Shown piece after piece: positions 1-9,030 of a stretch of DNA of 20,307 nucleotides; the first letter of the stretch is position 1; each line of letters begins with the position of its first letter. This DNA comes from Elysia marginata (lineage: Eukaryota > Mollusca > Gastropoda > Plakobranchidae). Below the pieces are notes generated by a model that was given only the letters and a program-made list of their open reading frames with translations, was not told where the DNA came from and did not search any database. The DNA lies in assembly GCA_019649035.1 (NCBI GenBank), contig BMAT01006598.1, positions 596,758 through 617,064 on the forward strand, in the 5' to 3' direction. Both the position numbers and the translations under genes were made by a program.

Positions 1-20
1 AGAGAGAGAGAGAGAGAGAG
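1..20. repeat. (AG)n microsatellite at the window edge
   Basis: Ten AG units, probably continuing beyond the window, followed by AATTG/TTGAA pentamers (24-41). Confidence 0.9.
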
Positions 21-891
21 AAAATTGAATTGAATTGAATTTTATTTTTGTCTTACAACGGTAGCATATTAGGCACAGTGCTTTTTTTTTCATTTGGCCG
101 TTAAATATAAACAGGACATTATTACATAATGAAACATCTTGAAACAATCAAAGGAACTATATAAATTGAAAAGCAATTGTAAGCTAAGCACAGCTATAAA
201 CATTTTGAAAGCATAATGAATACTTATAAACAGTAACATTGTTAATAAACTCGTTTAGCGGTGAGAGAGAAGAGAATGATGCTGACGATGATTATGTCGT
301 TGTTGATGTTGATGATGACCAGAGATGATGATGATGATGAGAAATGAAGATGATGATACAGATGGTGAAATATGATAATGAAATATAGTAAAAAAATAAA
401 ATGAAATGAAAAAACATTGAAAAGAAATGATGTCGACGATGATGAATTTGGTGTTGAGAACAAGAAAGATAGAAAAAAAAAGATATGTAGTAACTGAAAC
501 AAAAACATCAATTATAATCATCACATAATCTAACAATATTAAACGCAGTAATGCTAATGATAATAATAAGAAGAACAATAATTAATTAGAACCCGATGAT
601 AATTACAATGTTTCAAAAAATGACAGTGGACATCAATCCCCACAGGCTCAATAGGAGGAAGTATAAACAAATGACATTACGATGTCCATGGAAATTGGAG
701 TATAGCAACAGATGTAAGATAGCGATCTGTTACTTCTAATTGTGACCTTTCACTCCATAACTATTGCTTTTCACCATTCCAACGCCTAATATGAGATGTG
801 ACTTATTCTAAACTACAATTAGGAGTTGGTTCAATTTAACAAATGTCACCTTAAGTTTGAACGAAATCTTGACAACCATACAGAGTGTTAA
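21..891. other. AT-rich DNA with (GAT)-type low complexity, no gene seen
   Basis: The open frames on the - strand at 242-578 are F/S/I-rich because they run across GATGAT and AAT-rich repeats (about 265-350 and 540-580). No domain, splice-bounded exon or RNA gene is recognised. Confidence 0.7.
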
Positions 892-918
892 AAATAATAA
901 TAATAATAATAATAATAA

Positions 919-969
<51 letters not shown>
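892..969 (-). repeat. (TAA)n microsatellite, LINE 3' tail
   Basis: About 25 AAT/TAA units with one small interruption (aaaa near 917). It lies directly beyond the LINE 3' end in the direction of its transcription, so it is best read as the element's tail, perhaps expanded later. Confidence 0.85.
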
Positions 970-970
<1 letters not shown>

Positions 971-2214
971 GACTTTAATATAGCGCTTTACCACTGCCTA
1001 TGGCGATGCTCAGACCGCTTTACATAGATAAAACTTGCTTTAACAATTACATAAAAACAGCAGCGCGGAGATCTACAAAGATATAAATTATTGTAAAATT
1101 CCTTAACATATAAAAAAAGACATAGTTCATTAATCAATAGATTTAAAAATTGTCGATTGCTATAATGTCAGCTATTATAAAACACAACAGTTTCCATAAA
1201 ACATCACCTAAAAAATTTCTTTAAGATATTTTATCACAATATTACCCAATTATACATAAAGGCAGATATATATATATGAACATATTTTGGATATGGTACA
1301 TCTATAATATTGTTGTCTTATATCAGAAGGTAGATTGCTCCAAAAAGCAATGGCACTAAAAGAAATGCTATGACTCTTGAAAATATCAACCGTACGTAAG
1401 AGTAGAATAAACCGTTTCGTGTCATTGGAGCATGGTGAAAATAAGTTATTAATATGTTTAAGAACCTTCTTATGCCTAGCTTTGCAGATCAACATGATAG
1501 CAAGTTGAAATTTCCTCAAAGACGATAGCCGCAAGATTTTGAGATTTACATAGGCATCAGAGGTATGATATGAACAATTTTTTATCAAGAGTCTAACAGC
1601 TCTTTTTTTAATAAATTTTAGAACTTTTCATTGATTTTGAGAAGCACCTCCATATAACATTAGTCCATTTTCTAATTTGCTATGAATAAAAGCATAGTAG
1701 AAACTTTTCCTGCAGTCCTCTTTAATGAAATTTTTAATCCTGGCCAACTGATAGGTCGCTTTGGCAATACTGGAGAAAATTGTTTTGATGTGACTGGACC
1801 AAGTTAAATCGTTATCAACTGAGAGGCCCAAAAATTTAGTTGTGGAAACTTCTTGAATAGAGCGACCATTATAGTGTGTTGAGCAATAGGGAACCGTTGC
1901 CGTTTGTGCCTTGTAATGATCATGAATTTGGTTTTTTTTGCGGATGAATATCCATAGCATTAGAATCTGCCCATTGTGAAACTATATTGTTGGCAGAAGT
2001 CTGCAATTTCAGAAAACAGACTCGTAATTCACATCAGATACGTAGACGCATGTATCATCGGCGAAAATTTCACATGGATGGCTCCACCAAAATGCAAAGG
2101 GAGATCATTAGTATAGATCGAAAATAAAAGTGGTCCTAAAGCAGATCCCCACGCTTTATTATACTTAATCTGGAAATTTGTTTATTTAAGGATACACTTT
2201 GCAATCTGTCAGAC

Positions 2215-2216
<2 letters not shown>
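892..2216 (-). mobile_element. LINE, 5'-truncated and broken (CR1/L2/Jockey-like reverse transcriptase end)
   Basis: Read on the complement from 2216 down, this is the middle and end of a non-LTR reverse transcriptase. SDRLQSVSLN is followed by LGPLLFSIYTNDLPLHFGG (family: GVPQGSxLGPLLFxIYINDLP), then FADDT at 2065-2054 (family YADDT catalytic motif), then KFLGLSVDNDLTWSSHI and CRKSFYYAFIHSKLENGLML. The end piece at 1588-1250 carries FSAIAFWSNLPSDIR (family iWN.LP..IR). The pieces lie in more than one frame: a shift falls between the LPLHFGG and FADDT segments, another near 1960, and a stop lies near 1620. The element is dead. The 3' end has a tatagcgcttta-type region and a (TTA)n tail (892-969, complement), the kind of microsatellite tail used by CR1/L2-like LINEs. 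The 5' end is cut at the (AG)n tract. The clade is inferred. Confidence 0.85.

Positions 2217-2272
<56 letters not shown>
2217..2272. repeat. (AG)n microsatellite
   Basis: An almost pure (GA)n tract of about 55 bases with one gc interruption. It separates the LINE piece from the MITE end in duplication copy 1. Confidence 0.95.
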
Positions 2273-2274
<2 letters not shown>

Positions 2275-2292
2275 TACAGAGGCACAGAGACC

Positions 2293-2708
2293 TAAAGGTG
2301 GGTTTACATCTTTCTGAAATGGCATGCCAAATCAGAATGAAACCCAGAACGTGATTTTTAGAGCTCTCGAACCAGTAGATTAGCCCCCGAAATCCCATTC
2401 TGTTCTGATTTTTCGAAAGATTCCCACCCGAAAAGTGTGAGTAAAAAGATTTCTATTTTTTTGGGAGAATCAGAATGTGCAATGCATTGCGGGTTACATA
2501 ATTATTTATCTCGAACCTTGAGTTGTTAAAAAGAATGGCGGTTTCCTTTACCAATGAGTCTGGCTCGGCTTTGCTTCTGGCATTTTTACATAAAAAGAAA
2601 ATGCCGATCAACTGAAAAAATAATGGTAAGCATATTGTTTGGAATGTAAAGCCAAACTTGCGGGAATCGTACAGTATTCCTTTATCGAGATATAGATCTA
2701 GATGTAGA
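2293..2708. mobile_element. Partial copy of the same MITE (left part only)
   Basis: The left terminal repeat TAAAGGTGGGTTTACA is present at 2293-2308, followed by about 400 bases parallel to 3095-3488. No right terminus is present. It is explained by the tandem duplication, which copied the left two thirds of the element. Confidence 0.8.
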
Positions 2709-2738
2709 TTATTATTTTATTATTAATTTACACATAAT

Positions 2739-3488
2739 CATGAATTTGGTTTTTTTTGCGGATGAATCTCAATAGCATTAGAATCTGCCCATTGTGAAAC
2801 TTTATTGTTGGCAGAAGTCTGCAATTTCAGAAAACAGACTCGTAATTCACATCAGATACGTGGACGCATGTATCATCGGCGAAAATTTCACATGGATGGC
2901 TCCACCAAAATTCAAAGGGAGATCATTAGTATAGATAGAAAATAAAAGTGGTCCTAAAGCAGATCCCCACGCTTTATTATACTTAATCTGGAAATTTGTT
3001 TATTTAAGGATACACTTTGCAATCTGTCAGACAGAAGAGAGAGAACGAGAGCGAGAGAGAGAGAGAGAGAGAGACATACAGAGGCACAGAGACCTAAAGG
3101 TGGGTTTACATCTTTCTGAAATGGCATGCTAAATCAGAATGAAACCCAGAACGTGATTTTTAGAGCTCTCGAACCAGTACATTAGCCCCCGAAATCCCTT
3201 TCCGTTCTAATTTTTCGAAAAATTCCCACCAGAAAAGTGTGAGTAAAAAGATTTCTAATTTTTTGGGAGAATCAGAATGTGCAATGCATTGTGAGTTACA
3301 TATTTATCTCGAACCTCAAGTTGTTAAAAAAATTGGCGGCTTCTCTTACCAATGAGTCTGGCTCGGCTTTGCTTCTGGCATTTTTACATAAAAAGAAAAT
3401 GCAATCAACTGAAAAAATAATGGTAAGCATATTGTTTGGAATGTAAAGCCAAACTTGCGGGAATCGCACAATAGATCTAGATGTAGTT
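2739..3488. repeat. Tandem duplication, copy 2
   Basis: Second copy of 1921-2708. The LINE piece here (2739-3034) keeps the FADD motif (2883-2872 on the complement) but lacks the LINE 3' half, so it arose by local duplication and not by a second LINE insertion. The AG tract is shorter and less pure than in copy 1. Copy 2 runs into the right half of the transposon, so it sits in the original flank. Confidence 0.9.
3035..3074. repeat. (AG)n microsatellite, shorter copy
   Basis: About 40 bases of GA with two interruptions (acg and cg). It is the counterpart of 2217-2272 in duplication copy 2. The length difference shows independent slippage since the duplication. Confidence 0.95.
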
Positions 3489-3690
3489 TAACGAAAAAGG
3501 TTCAGCGCTAGATTAGAGTTCAGCGCTAGATTAGTTCTAAGTTCTAAATCTAGGATGGCCTAATATAAATTCGTTTCGTTTATTTTTTTCTGCTTCGTGT
3601 AAGAGCTTCACAAAAAAATTGCCAGTATCAGAATATAACTGTTCGTTCTGATTTTGCGTTCTAAAATTTACCGTGTAAACCCACCTTTAA
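3095..3690. mobile_element. Small non-autonomous DNA transposon (MITE), Kolobok/T2-like termini
   Basis: TAAAGGTGGGTTTACA at 3095-3110 is matched in inverse by TGTAAACCCACCTTTA at 3674-3689. Weaker similarity continues inward (AAATCAGAATGAA on the left, AAAATCAGAACGAA in the complement of the right end), so the terminal inverted repeat is about 50 bp and imperfect. The right outer flank is TTAA and the left is CTAA, as expected of a TTAA target site with one change. A TTAA target and ends beginning AGG are features of the Kolobok superfamily and the T2 MITEs; piggyBac also uses TTAA but its ends start CCC. There is no transposase frame. The element is about 600 bp. Superfamily assignment is inference. 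Confidence 0.7.
3507..3543. repeat. Short 18-bp tandem duplication inside the MITE
   Basis: gttcagcgctagattaga is followed at once by a second copy of the same 18 bases, then by ttctaag repeated twice. Local slippage in the right half of the MITE. Confidence 0.75.
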
Positions 3691-3691
3691 C

Positions 3692-4399
3692 ACTGGGTAT
3701 CGGGTTTCCTCAGATCGATTTGTGTTTCATTAATGTCTGTCGCGAAATTGATTACGTTGCACCAGTTTTTTTTTCTACGTCTCATATAACATAGATCTAT
3801 AATAATGCTTAAGAATTCTTTCAACGCACAATACCCTTTTCTGTAAAAAACGAAGTACACGTCAAACAATGACACCGTTCACATACCATTAAGTTTGCTC
3901 CCTAAAATATAGTCTGTTCGCTTAAAAGTACTATTGTTACCTAATGTACACAAAAAAAGCGCATGAAGAATCTATAGACTGTGTTCCAATTTTAGTGTAA
4001 GAGCTACCGTGAAAAACCTGCCTATCAGCAAGTTAACAGGTCCTGAGAGAAACGCTAAAAAAAGTCAACAATCATACCGCAATGTAGTTCACAAATCAAC
4101 TCAGCAAATTCAAATTCGAAGGAAATGAATTATCTTATTTCTCGTGATAGCCATGACAACGAACGTCATTTTGAATTTTCAATGTCATTTACGTCAGTTT
4201 CAAAACTAAAATGTTAAGTCTTGATAGTACTTTATTATTTTAATAATACTATTTTTTTATTAAATCGAATTAAAAATTACATGGAAATATATTTAGAGAA
4301 TAACCAAGAAGGGTCACCCGCCTACGCGGTTTGAAAAAAGAGGAACAGTTAGTTGTGCTCCGCTTTGCATAGAGATAGCCTCGGTTAGGCCTTAAGTCT
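3692..4399. other. Non-coding stretch, nothing recognised
   Basis: AT-rich with stops in all frames. The 62-codon - strand frame at 3687-3875 overlaps the MITE border and has no recognisable family. Confidence 0.6.
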
Positions 4400-4534
4400 A
4401 AGAGAGAGAGAGAAAGAGAGAGAGAGATAGTGAGATATAGAGAAAGAGAGAGAGAGATAGAGGGAGAGAGAGAGAGTTAGTGAGATTGAGAGAGAACGAG
4501 AGAGATAGAGGGAGAGAGTCTGAGGGAGAGAGAA
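4400..4534. repeat. Impure (AG)n block
   Basis: About 135 bases of AG-rich repeat broken by ATAG, TAGTGAGA and AGGG variants, with a higher-order repetition of agagatagaggg-like units. Almost purely purine on the + strand. Confidence 0.9.
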
Positions 4535-5662
4535 GGTTGCTTAATAAGATTTAGAAACTAAGACATTTTTTGCCAACCGCTGCGGTTTAGGAAAATGGCT
4601 AAAAGATCCAAAGTTTGTGGGGATAGATAGGGTAATGCATCATTCTAGGAACATACACTGAAATCTATTAATGTTGGGGCTAAGTCATTGGGAAATATTT
4701 TTTTTTGGTTTAGAGTTTTTTCTGTTATATACGCTAATTATCAAGTCATACGCTAGATAACAAAATATTGGCCCACACTAGGCCCACTACAGCGAGGTCA
4801 TGTCTCATTCAGCTGCGAGCTAAAAGATCTAGACTACCTATCCATCAGCAGCTCTAAAAAACATTGCAGACAACTTATTAATCTATTAGCTTACTCAGCT
4901 GTTTTAAATCCACACACCGTGTCAAAGTGTGCCTCCGCCAGGCCTCCTTAGGACGTTACCCATCAAGCACAACCCTTTGGCATGTTATTTTTCAGTCATT
5001 TCAGTCAAGCAAACCAGCAATACAATGGACCAAACTCAACTAGCATGTGTTAAGTTTCAAAAGTACAACATGTATTAATTTTATTGGCACACGTGGGGAT
5101 AGGAGATATGAATAAAATAAAGCGTTTGTCTAGTTTACGTGTAAATGAGAATAGGGTGCGAGGAAGAGGATGCCTTTGTATGATTGCGTTATAACTTCAC
5201 AAATAACAAAAGTGATGACATGTGAGATGATGGATGAAGTACTCTGAGAGTAATATAGAGTGTGATTATTACAAATAATTACAGATAATTGTGAAATGAT
5301 TTAAAGCATGCAAAATCTCTGGGAAAAGAGGTATGTATTAGGTACAGATCAATATTTCAACTAATTTTCTAGGTTGGTAGGGCCTTTACCTTACACCTGG
5401 CAAAATCTACAATTTACACCAAACTTATTATTAAAACAGCTAGATCTAGTGTCTGGGACGACTGGCCGTACGTATAGAGTTGTCTCGCACCAATATGCTG
5501 CGGCTTGGTCCAACCTCTCCTCACAACACCGTTGATAATTGCGATATCCGTGCTACTACAATGTCAAACGTCTAAGATGACTTCACCCTCAAGATCTGTA
5601 ATATGTCCTTGCTTAACGAACATTAGCTCACTGTCACTGATTGGTAAGCTATTAATAATTTG
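4535..5662. other. Non-coding stretch, nothing recognised
   Basis: Higher in C in places (about 4760-5000 and 5450-5650) but with no open frame of note. It includes AGATCTAGA at 4825-4833 and TAGATCTAG at 5441-5449. An unrecognised old transposon is possible, but I found no terminal repeats. Confidence 0.55.
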
Positions 5663-5821
5663 TCACTGAAAACTCGGTATATAAAACTTAGAATGTTACT
5701 GGAAATATTTCTCATCACTGGAACCTCAGTATGTATAAACTTAAAATGTTACTGGAACCGTTATCGTCACTGGAATCGTCATCTTCACTGGAATCGTTAT
5801 CGTTACTGGAACCGTTCACTT
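5663..5821. repeat. Minisatellite with 52-bp and 18-bp periods
   Basis: Two diverged units of about 52 bp begin TCACTG at 5663 and 5715. They are followed by four tandem units of about 18 bp (5751, 5769, 5787, 5805) with consensus ACTGGAATCGTTATCGTT. An open frame reads through the 18-bp units as repeated WNRYRY-like hexapeptides, but this follows from the repeat length being a multiple of three and is not good evidence for a protein. Confidence 0.85.
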
Positions 5822-6770
5822 GATCTTCTCTTAGCTCAATCTCGAGCTTTAATTATTCGTTTCTGAAACTCGGTGTGACCGATCCTTCACACTGAAGGTC
5901 CTGACACCAAACACAATGGGCTTCAAACCCAATATCAACCGCTCTTTCTGAAAACAATATTTATAAAGAGAAAACTTAATAATTACAAGTAAATCATACG
6001 GTTACAAAAATTACCAAAAGAACACTGATAAGAGTGATACACACGACGTGTTTGTTCTTTACACAGAACTCGCAATAATAGTATTTACAACTTTATCAAA
6101 ATAATTCGCACACAGTTAAACATGACCTTAGGAACAGAAGTGATTGAACTATAGAACTTATCCGTTATATGTAATCACTATGTAGATACATACTTATTAT
6201 CTCACCAGAGCTAAATTTGCACCTCACGGCAAATTATAGAAACAAGGCAGTGCTCAACTTCGCACATCACAAGCTAAATCGTTAGCTTTACACAAATATC
6301 TTCTGGATCCAACGCTCACAAGAGCCTACACTGGAATATACTCTAATGAGAGCTATATCCTATTCGATCGTCGTTTCGCCACGATCTGTCGGAGTCCAAT
6401 TCTTCTCGCAAACTAACTCGTCAACTGCAAAACGCTATGTTAAAACGAGGATTTCTTGTCCTCCAGACAAAGAAAACCCTAATTATTAGCCTGAGTCTGA
6501 GTTAGTAACCCACGCACGTTTTTAATCAGAATGGGCGTGCTTTGCAGACTAAGAGACTGCACTCTTGATGCTCTGCATGGGTGGACTACGACATGTTTAT
6601 GTGAATCAAGCATGAGGTGTTCCCCCTGAAAACCGCTCCCATAGTTATCTGACTCTCATGGTACCTGTGACTGTGCATGATACCGACCAAGCAGGCGACG
6701 TTGTTAAAATGCTTTATGCCCTAATGTGGCATTTCCTTACACACCGGCATATACGAAAACCTTGCTAGAT
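5822..6770. other. Non-coding stretch, nothing recognised
   Basis: No long frame, splice-bounded exon, tRNA or terminal repeat is seen. Base composition is more balanced than in the surrounding AT-rich DNA, so it may be part of a repeat I do not recognise. Confidence 0.55.
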
Positions 6771-6825
6771 ATATAGATCTAATCTAGATCTAAATGTATG
6801 TTATCACGATTAATTTGGCAGTAGA

Positions 6826-6909
6826 AACTCATGGTTTAGGGCCAAAAGAGATGATGGGAGACGAAGAGTCAAACATGCAGGCCTTCAAACAGACATGTAA
6901 AGACAAAGC

Positions 6910-6953
<44 letters not shown>

Positions 6954-7000
6954 TAGAGATGTAAACTTTGATAAAGAGGAGGATTAAAACGCTTAGACAC
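6826..7000. repeat. Tandem duplication with (AG)n core, copy 1
   Basis: It begins agtagaaactcatggttta, continues gggccaaaagaga, then a (GA)n tract at 6909-6948, then atgtaaactttgataaag. The same order recurs at 7048-7232, with the copies diverged by substitutions and small indels. Confidence 0.85.
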
Positions 7001-7047
7001 AGACATGTACAAACAGATGTAGATCTGGATCCAGACAGAGCGAGCTG

Positions 7048-7141
7048 CAGAAGAAACTCATGGTTTGGGGCCAAAAGAGAAGGTGGGAGAGGAAGGGACA
7101 AACAGTCAAGTACAAACAAAATGCAAAGACAGAGCGAAACA

Positions 7142-7189
<48 letters not shown>

Positions 7190-7232
7190 AGGAGAGAGGA
7201 TGTGAACTATGATAAAAAAAGAAGATAAAACG
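7048..7232. repeat. Tandem duplication with (AG)n core, copy 2
   Basis: The order is gaagaaactcatggtttgg, gggccaaaagagaa, a longer impure (GA)n tract (7141-7199), gatgtgaactatgataaaa and gataaaacgcc. It parallels 6826-7000 with a start-to-start spacing of about 222 bp. The open frames across it (R/E-rich on +, S/L-rich on -) are products of the dinucleotide repeat. Confidence 0.85.
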
Positions 7233-7480
7233 CCGAGGCAGATGATCGCAGATTCAGGTCGAGGTTTGTCACCTCAAATTTGGCAGGGCACATTAACTAT
7301 TGTTGTTTAGCAATAAAAAATTTAATCTGGGAAAGGTCCTTTTCGACATTTAAATCTGAATACGCTCGAAGCTCTAGATTCGAAGCCCAGGTATTTAACC
7401 ATTGACAAAATTATCAGTCTAATCTTCCCTCACAAGGCAGTCACAACCGCCATCACTTCCTTCAGATGGTCTAAATCATC
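7233..7480. other. Short non-coding stretch before the SINE-like head
   Basis: No coding or repeat signal recognised. It could include unrecognised flanking parts of the SINE or of the duplication unit. Confidence 0.5.
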
Positions 7481-7575
7481 AGAACGCCAGTAGCTCAGTC
7501 GGTAAGAGCGTCGTGCTAACAACGTGACCTGGTGTGCAAATGTAAAGGGGCTTGATCCCCACCGTGGCCAATTAT
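7481..7575 (+). mobile_element. tRNA-derived SINE head (or tRNA pseudogene)
   Basis: tagctcagtcgg at 7491-7502 is a perfect pol III A box, followed by taagagcg. tcgtg-ctaacaa-cgtga at 7511-7527 folds as an anticodon arm with a Val-like AAC triplet. ggcttgatccc at 7549-7559 is a near-match to the B box, within a small ggggc/cccc T-arm. The spacer between anticodon arm and T arm is too long for a normal tRNA and the acceptor ends do not pair well, so it is a SINE head or decayed tRNA and not a working tRNA gene. A T-rich tract follows (7572-7582). Confidence 0.7.
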
Positions 7576-7643
7576 TTTTTTTATGTCCCCCCAAAAAAGC
7601 GCTAGGCTTACCTTAATCGAACGAACTTTGTCATGCAGTTCAA

Positions 7644-7660
7644 TGTGTGTGTGTGTGTGT
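7644..7660. repeat. Short (GT)n microsatellite
   Basis: Eight GT units followed by a T run. Confidence 0.9.
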
Positions 7661-8364
7661 TTTTAAATTAACGCCTTATCATGTTATTTTCTTTATTTAG
7701 ACGAAGGACATGGGCAGTGTAGGGCCATTTGAGTGGGGTCGGCGACTCTCATACCAGGATCGGTTTTTTCCGCAACCATTCTCAATGAATCGGATGTCAT
7801 GTTTTCACTCTTACTTAAACCAATTCCATTATCTTAGCTTAACCCTCGAAGTTCGCTGGTGTTTCACTAGTAATAACTATAAGTCTATGGCTATGGCTAG
7901 AATTTTATTGAAGAAGCGTAACACATTTTTCATGATTGTATTTGGTTAGTTATGAAAATGTCGAGCTTTTTATGCTTAAAATTATTCGATCTAGATCTAA
8001 ACTAAGCTTTTAGCTATGTGCCTATTTAGGCTTAGGATACCTTAAGATCTAGATATAGGACCTAGGTAAGGTGCAGATTTTGTCTAAGGTGTCTCGTCAA
8101 TATTTCCAAGTTTAAAAATTAAATCTACTTTGATGGGGGTGAATTGGAATAAATCTTTATATAGAATTTATATCTCGTACAAGCAGGGCGTACAAAATTA
8201 AAATCGAATAGAAACAACATAAGGGGGGATTATTTTTATGACTCCGTGGATTGCAGTTAAAATCGATACCTATCACATTGTATTAATTATTAGAATTTGC
8301 AGCTAAGAGACAATGTTGTAGATACAGATTATGTAACAACAATGTTTAGTATTGGAAGATTGAC
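7661..8364. other. Non-coding stretch with AGATCTAGATCT motifs
   Basis: GATCTAGATCT at 7988-7998 and AGATCTAGAT at 8045-8054. The 79-codon + frame at 7710-7949 shows no recognisable family, and its codons look like shuffled AT-rich DNA. Confidence 0.55.
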
Positions 8365-9030
8365 TTAAAGGCTCCGGCAGGTTAAAAGATCTTAAACCAA
8401 AACAAAGTACTCATTAGATAAATATCTAGAAGTCTAAGACAAGCTCAATTGTGCCAAGTTAAAAAAAAAGCAAATACAAAAAAAAAAAAGGCAAAACAAA
8501 AAAAGGTCAACAAGAAAATCTCAAAGACCTGCACGGTGATGCAATCTTTTCGCCGAGCACTCTTCCAGTGGTACCAATGTTTGAAGGGTTATCACTTTTG
8601 CTGTGGCTATGATCTATTAATAAATCGCTGGCTGTGGTTGGCTCCAACTTTCAGGCCTACGCCATGCTCTGCCAATCTCGCAGTAGAAAACAAAGTGAGA
8701 TCTCAGTGCATATTTAATCATAAAGTTCCAAAAGTAATAACATTTTAGGTGATTGAAAATTAATTAACCACCTTCCGGACAAGAGAAATGTAATTTGCTG
8801 TTGTTCAATTACTACTGCCGCAGCGGCACGTGTGGTGTTAGTAACGTTTCTGCTCTACACCTTCTCCGCCTTCCCATGCTCTTCACTCTTTACTTTCAGA
8901 GACTTGGGCAGACAAAGTTTGAAAAGAAATTATTTTGGTGGAAGTAATAAAACTTAAAAAGCATTCGCACAAGAGCTATTTCTCGAAGCTCGGTGAAGCT
9001 ATTTGGTGTATCTGCCACCCTAGCCTTTAA
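8365..9030. mobile_element. Possible second small DNA transposon with TTAAAGGCT ends
   Basis: TTAAAGGCT at 8365-8373 is matched in inverse by AGCCTTTAA at 9022-9030. A few bases inward both ends carry a further shared GGCAG. If TTAA is the target site, the ends start AGGCT, similar in style to the MITE at 3095-3690. The inverted match is short and could be chance in AT-rich DNA. The interior, including a lysine-rich frame at 8449-8748, encodes nothing I recognise. Confidence 0.3.

Larger units (their letters stand above)
1921..2708. repeat. Tandem duplication, copy 1
   Basis: This stretch matches 2739-3488 nearly base for base apart from different (AG)n lengths and scattered substitutions and small indels. 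It contains LINE sequence (to 2216), the (AG)n tract, and the left part of a small DNA transposon. Both copies end in AGATCTAGATGTAG. The start-to-start offset is 818 bp. About 30 bases of AT-rich filler (2708-2738) separate the copies. Confidence 0.9.

Noticed and set aside
242-578. Two - strand open frames rich in F, S, I and H.
   Set aside because: They are translations of GATGAT/AAT low-complexity DNA with no domain and no splice context.
4535-6770. A search for long terminal repeats or a large transposon in the more GC-balanced region.
   Set aside because: No matching direct or inverted ends and no protein motif were seen, so no element is called.
6829-7228. R/E-rich (+) and S/L-rich (-) open frames.
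   Set aside because: They are created by the (AG)n dinucleotide repeat and have no unique coding content.
7481-7575. A functional tRNA-Val(AAC) gene.
   Set aside because: The spacer between the anticodon arm and T arm is too long and the acceptor stem does not pair.
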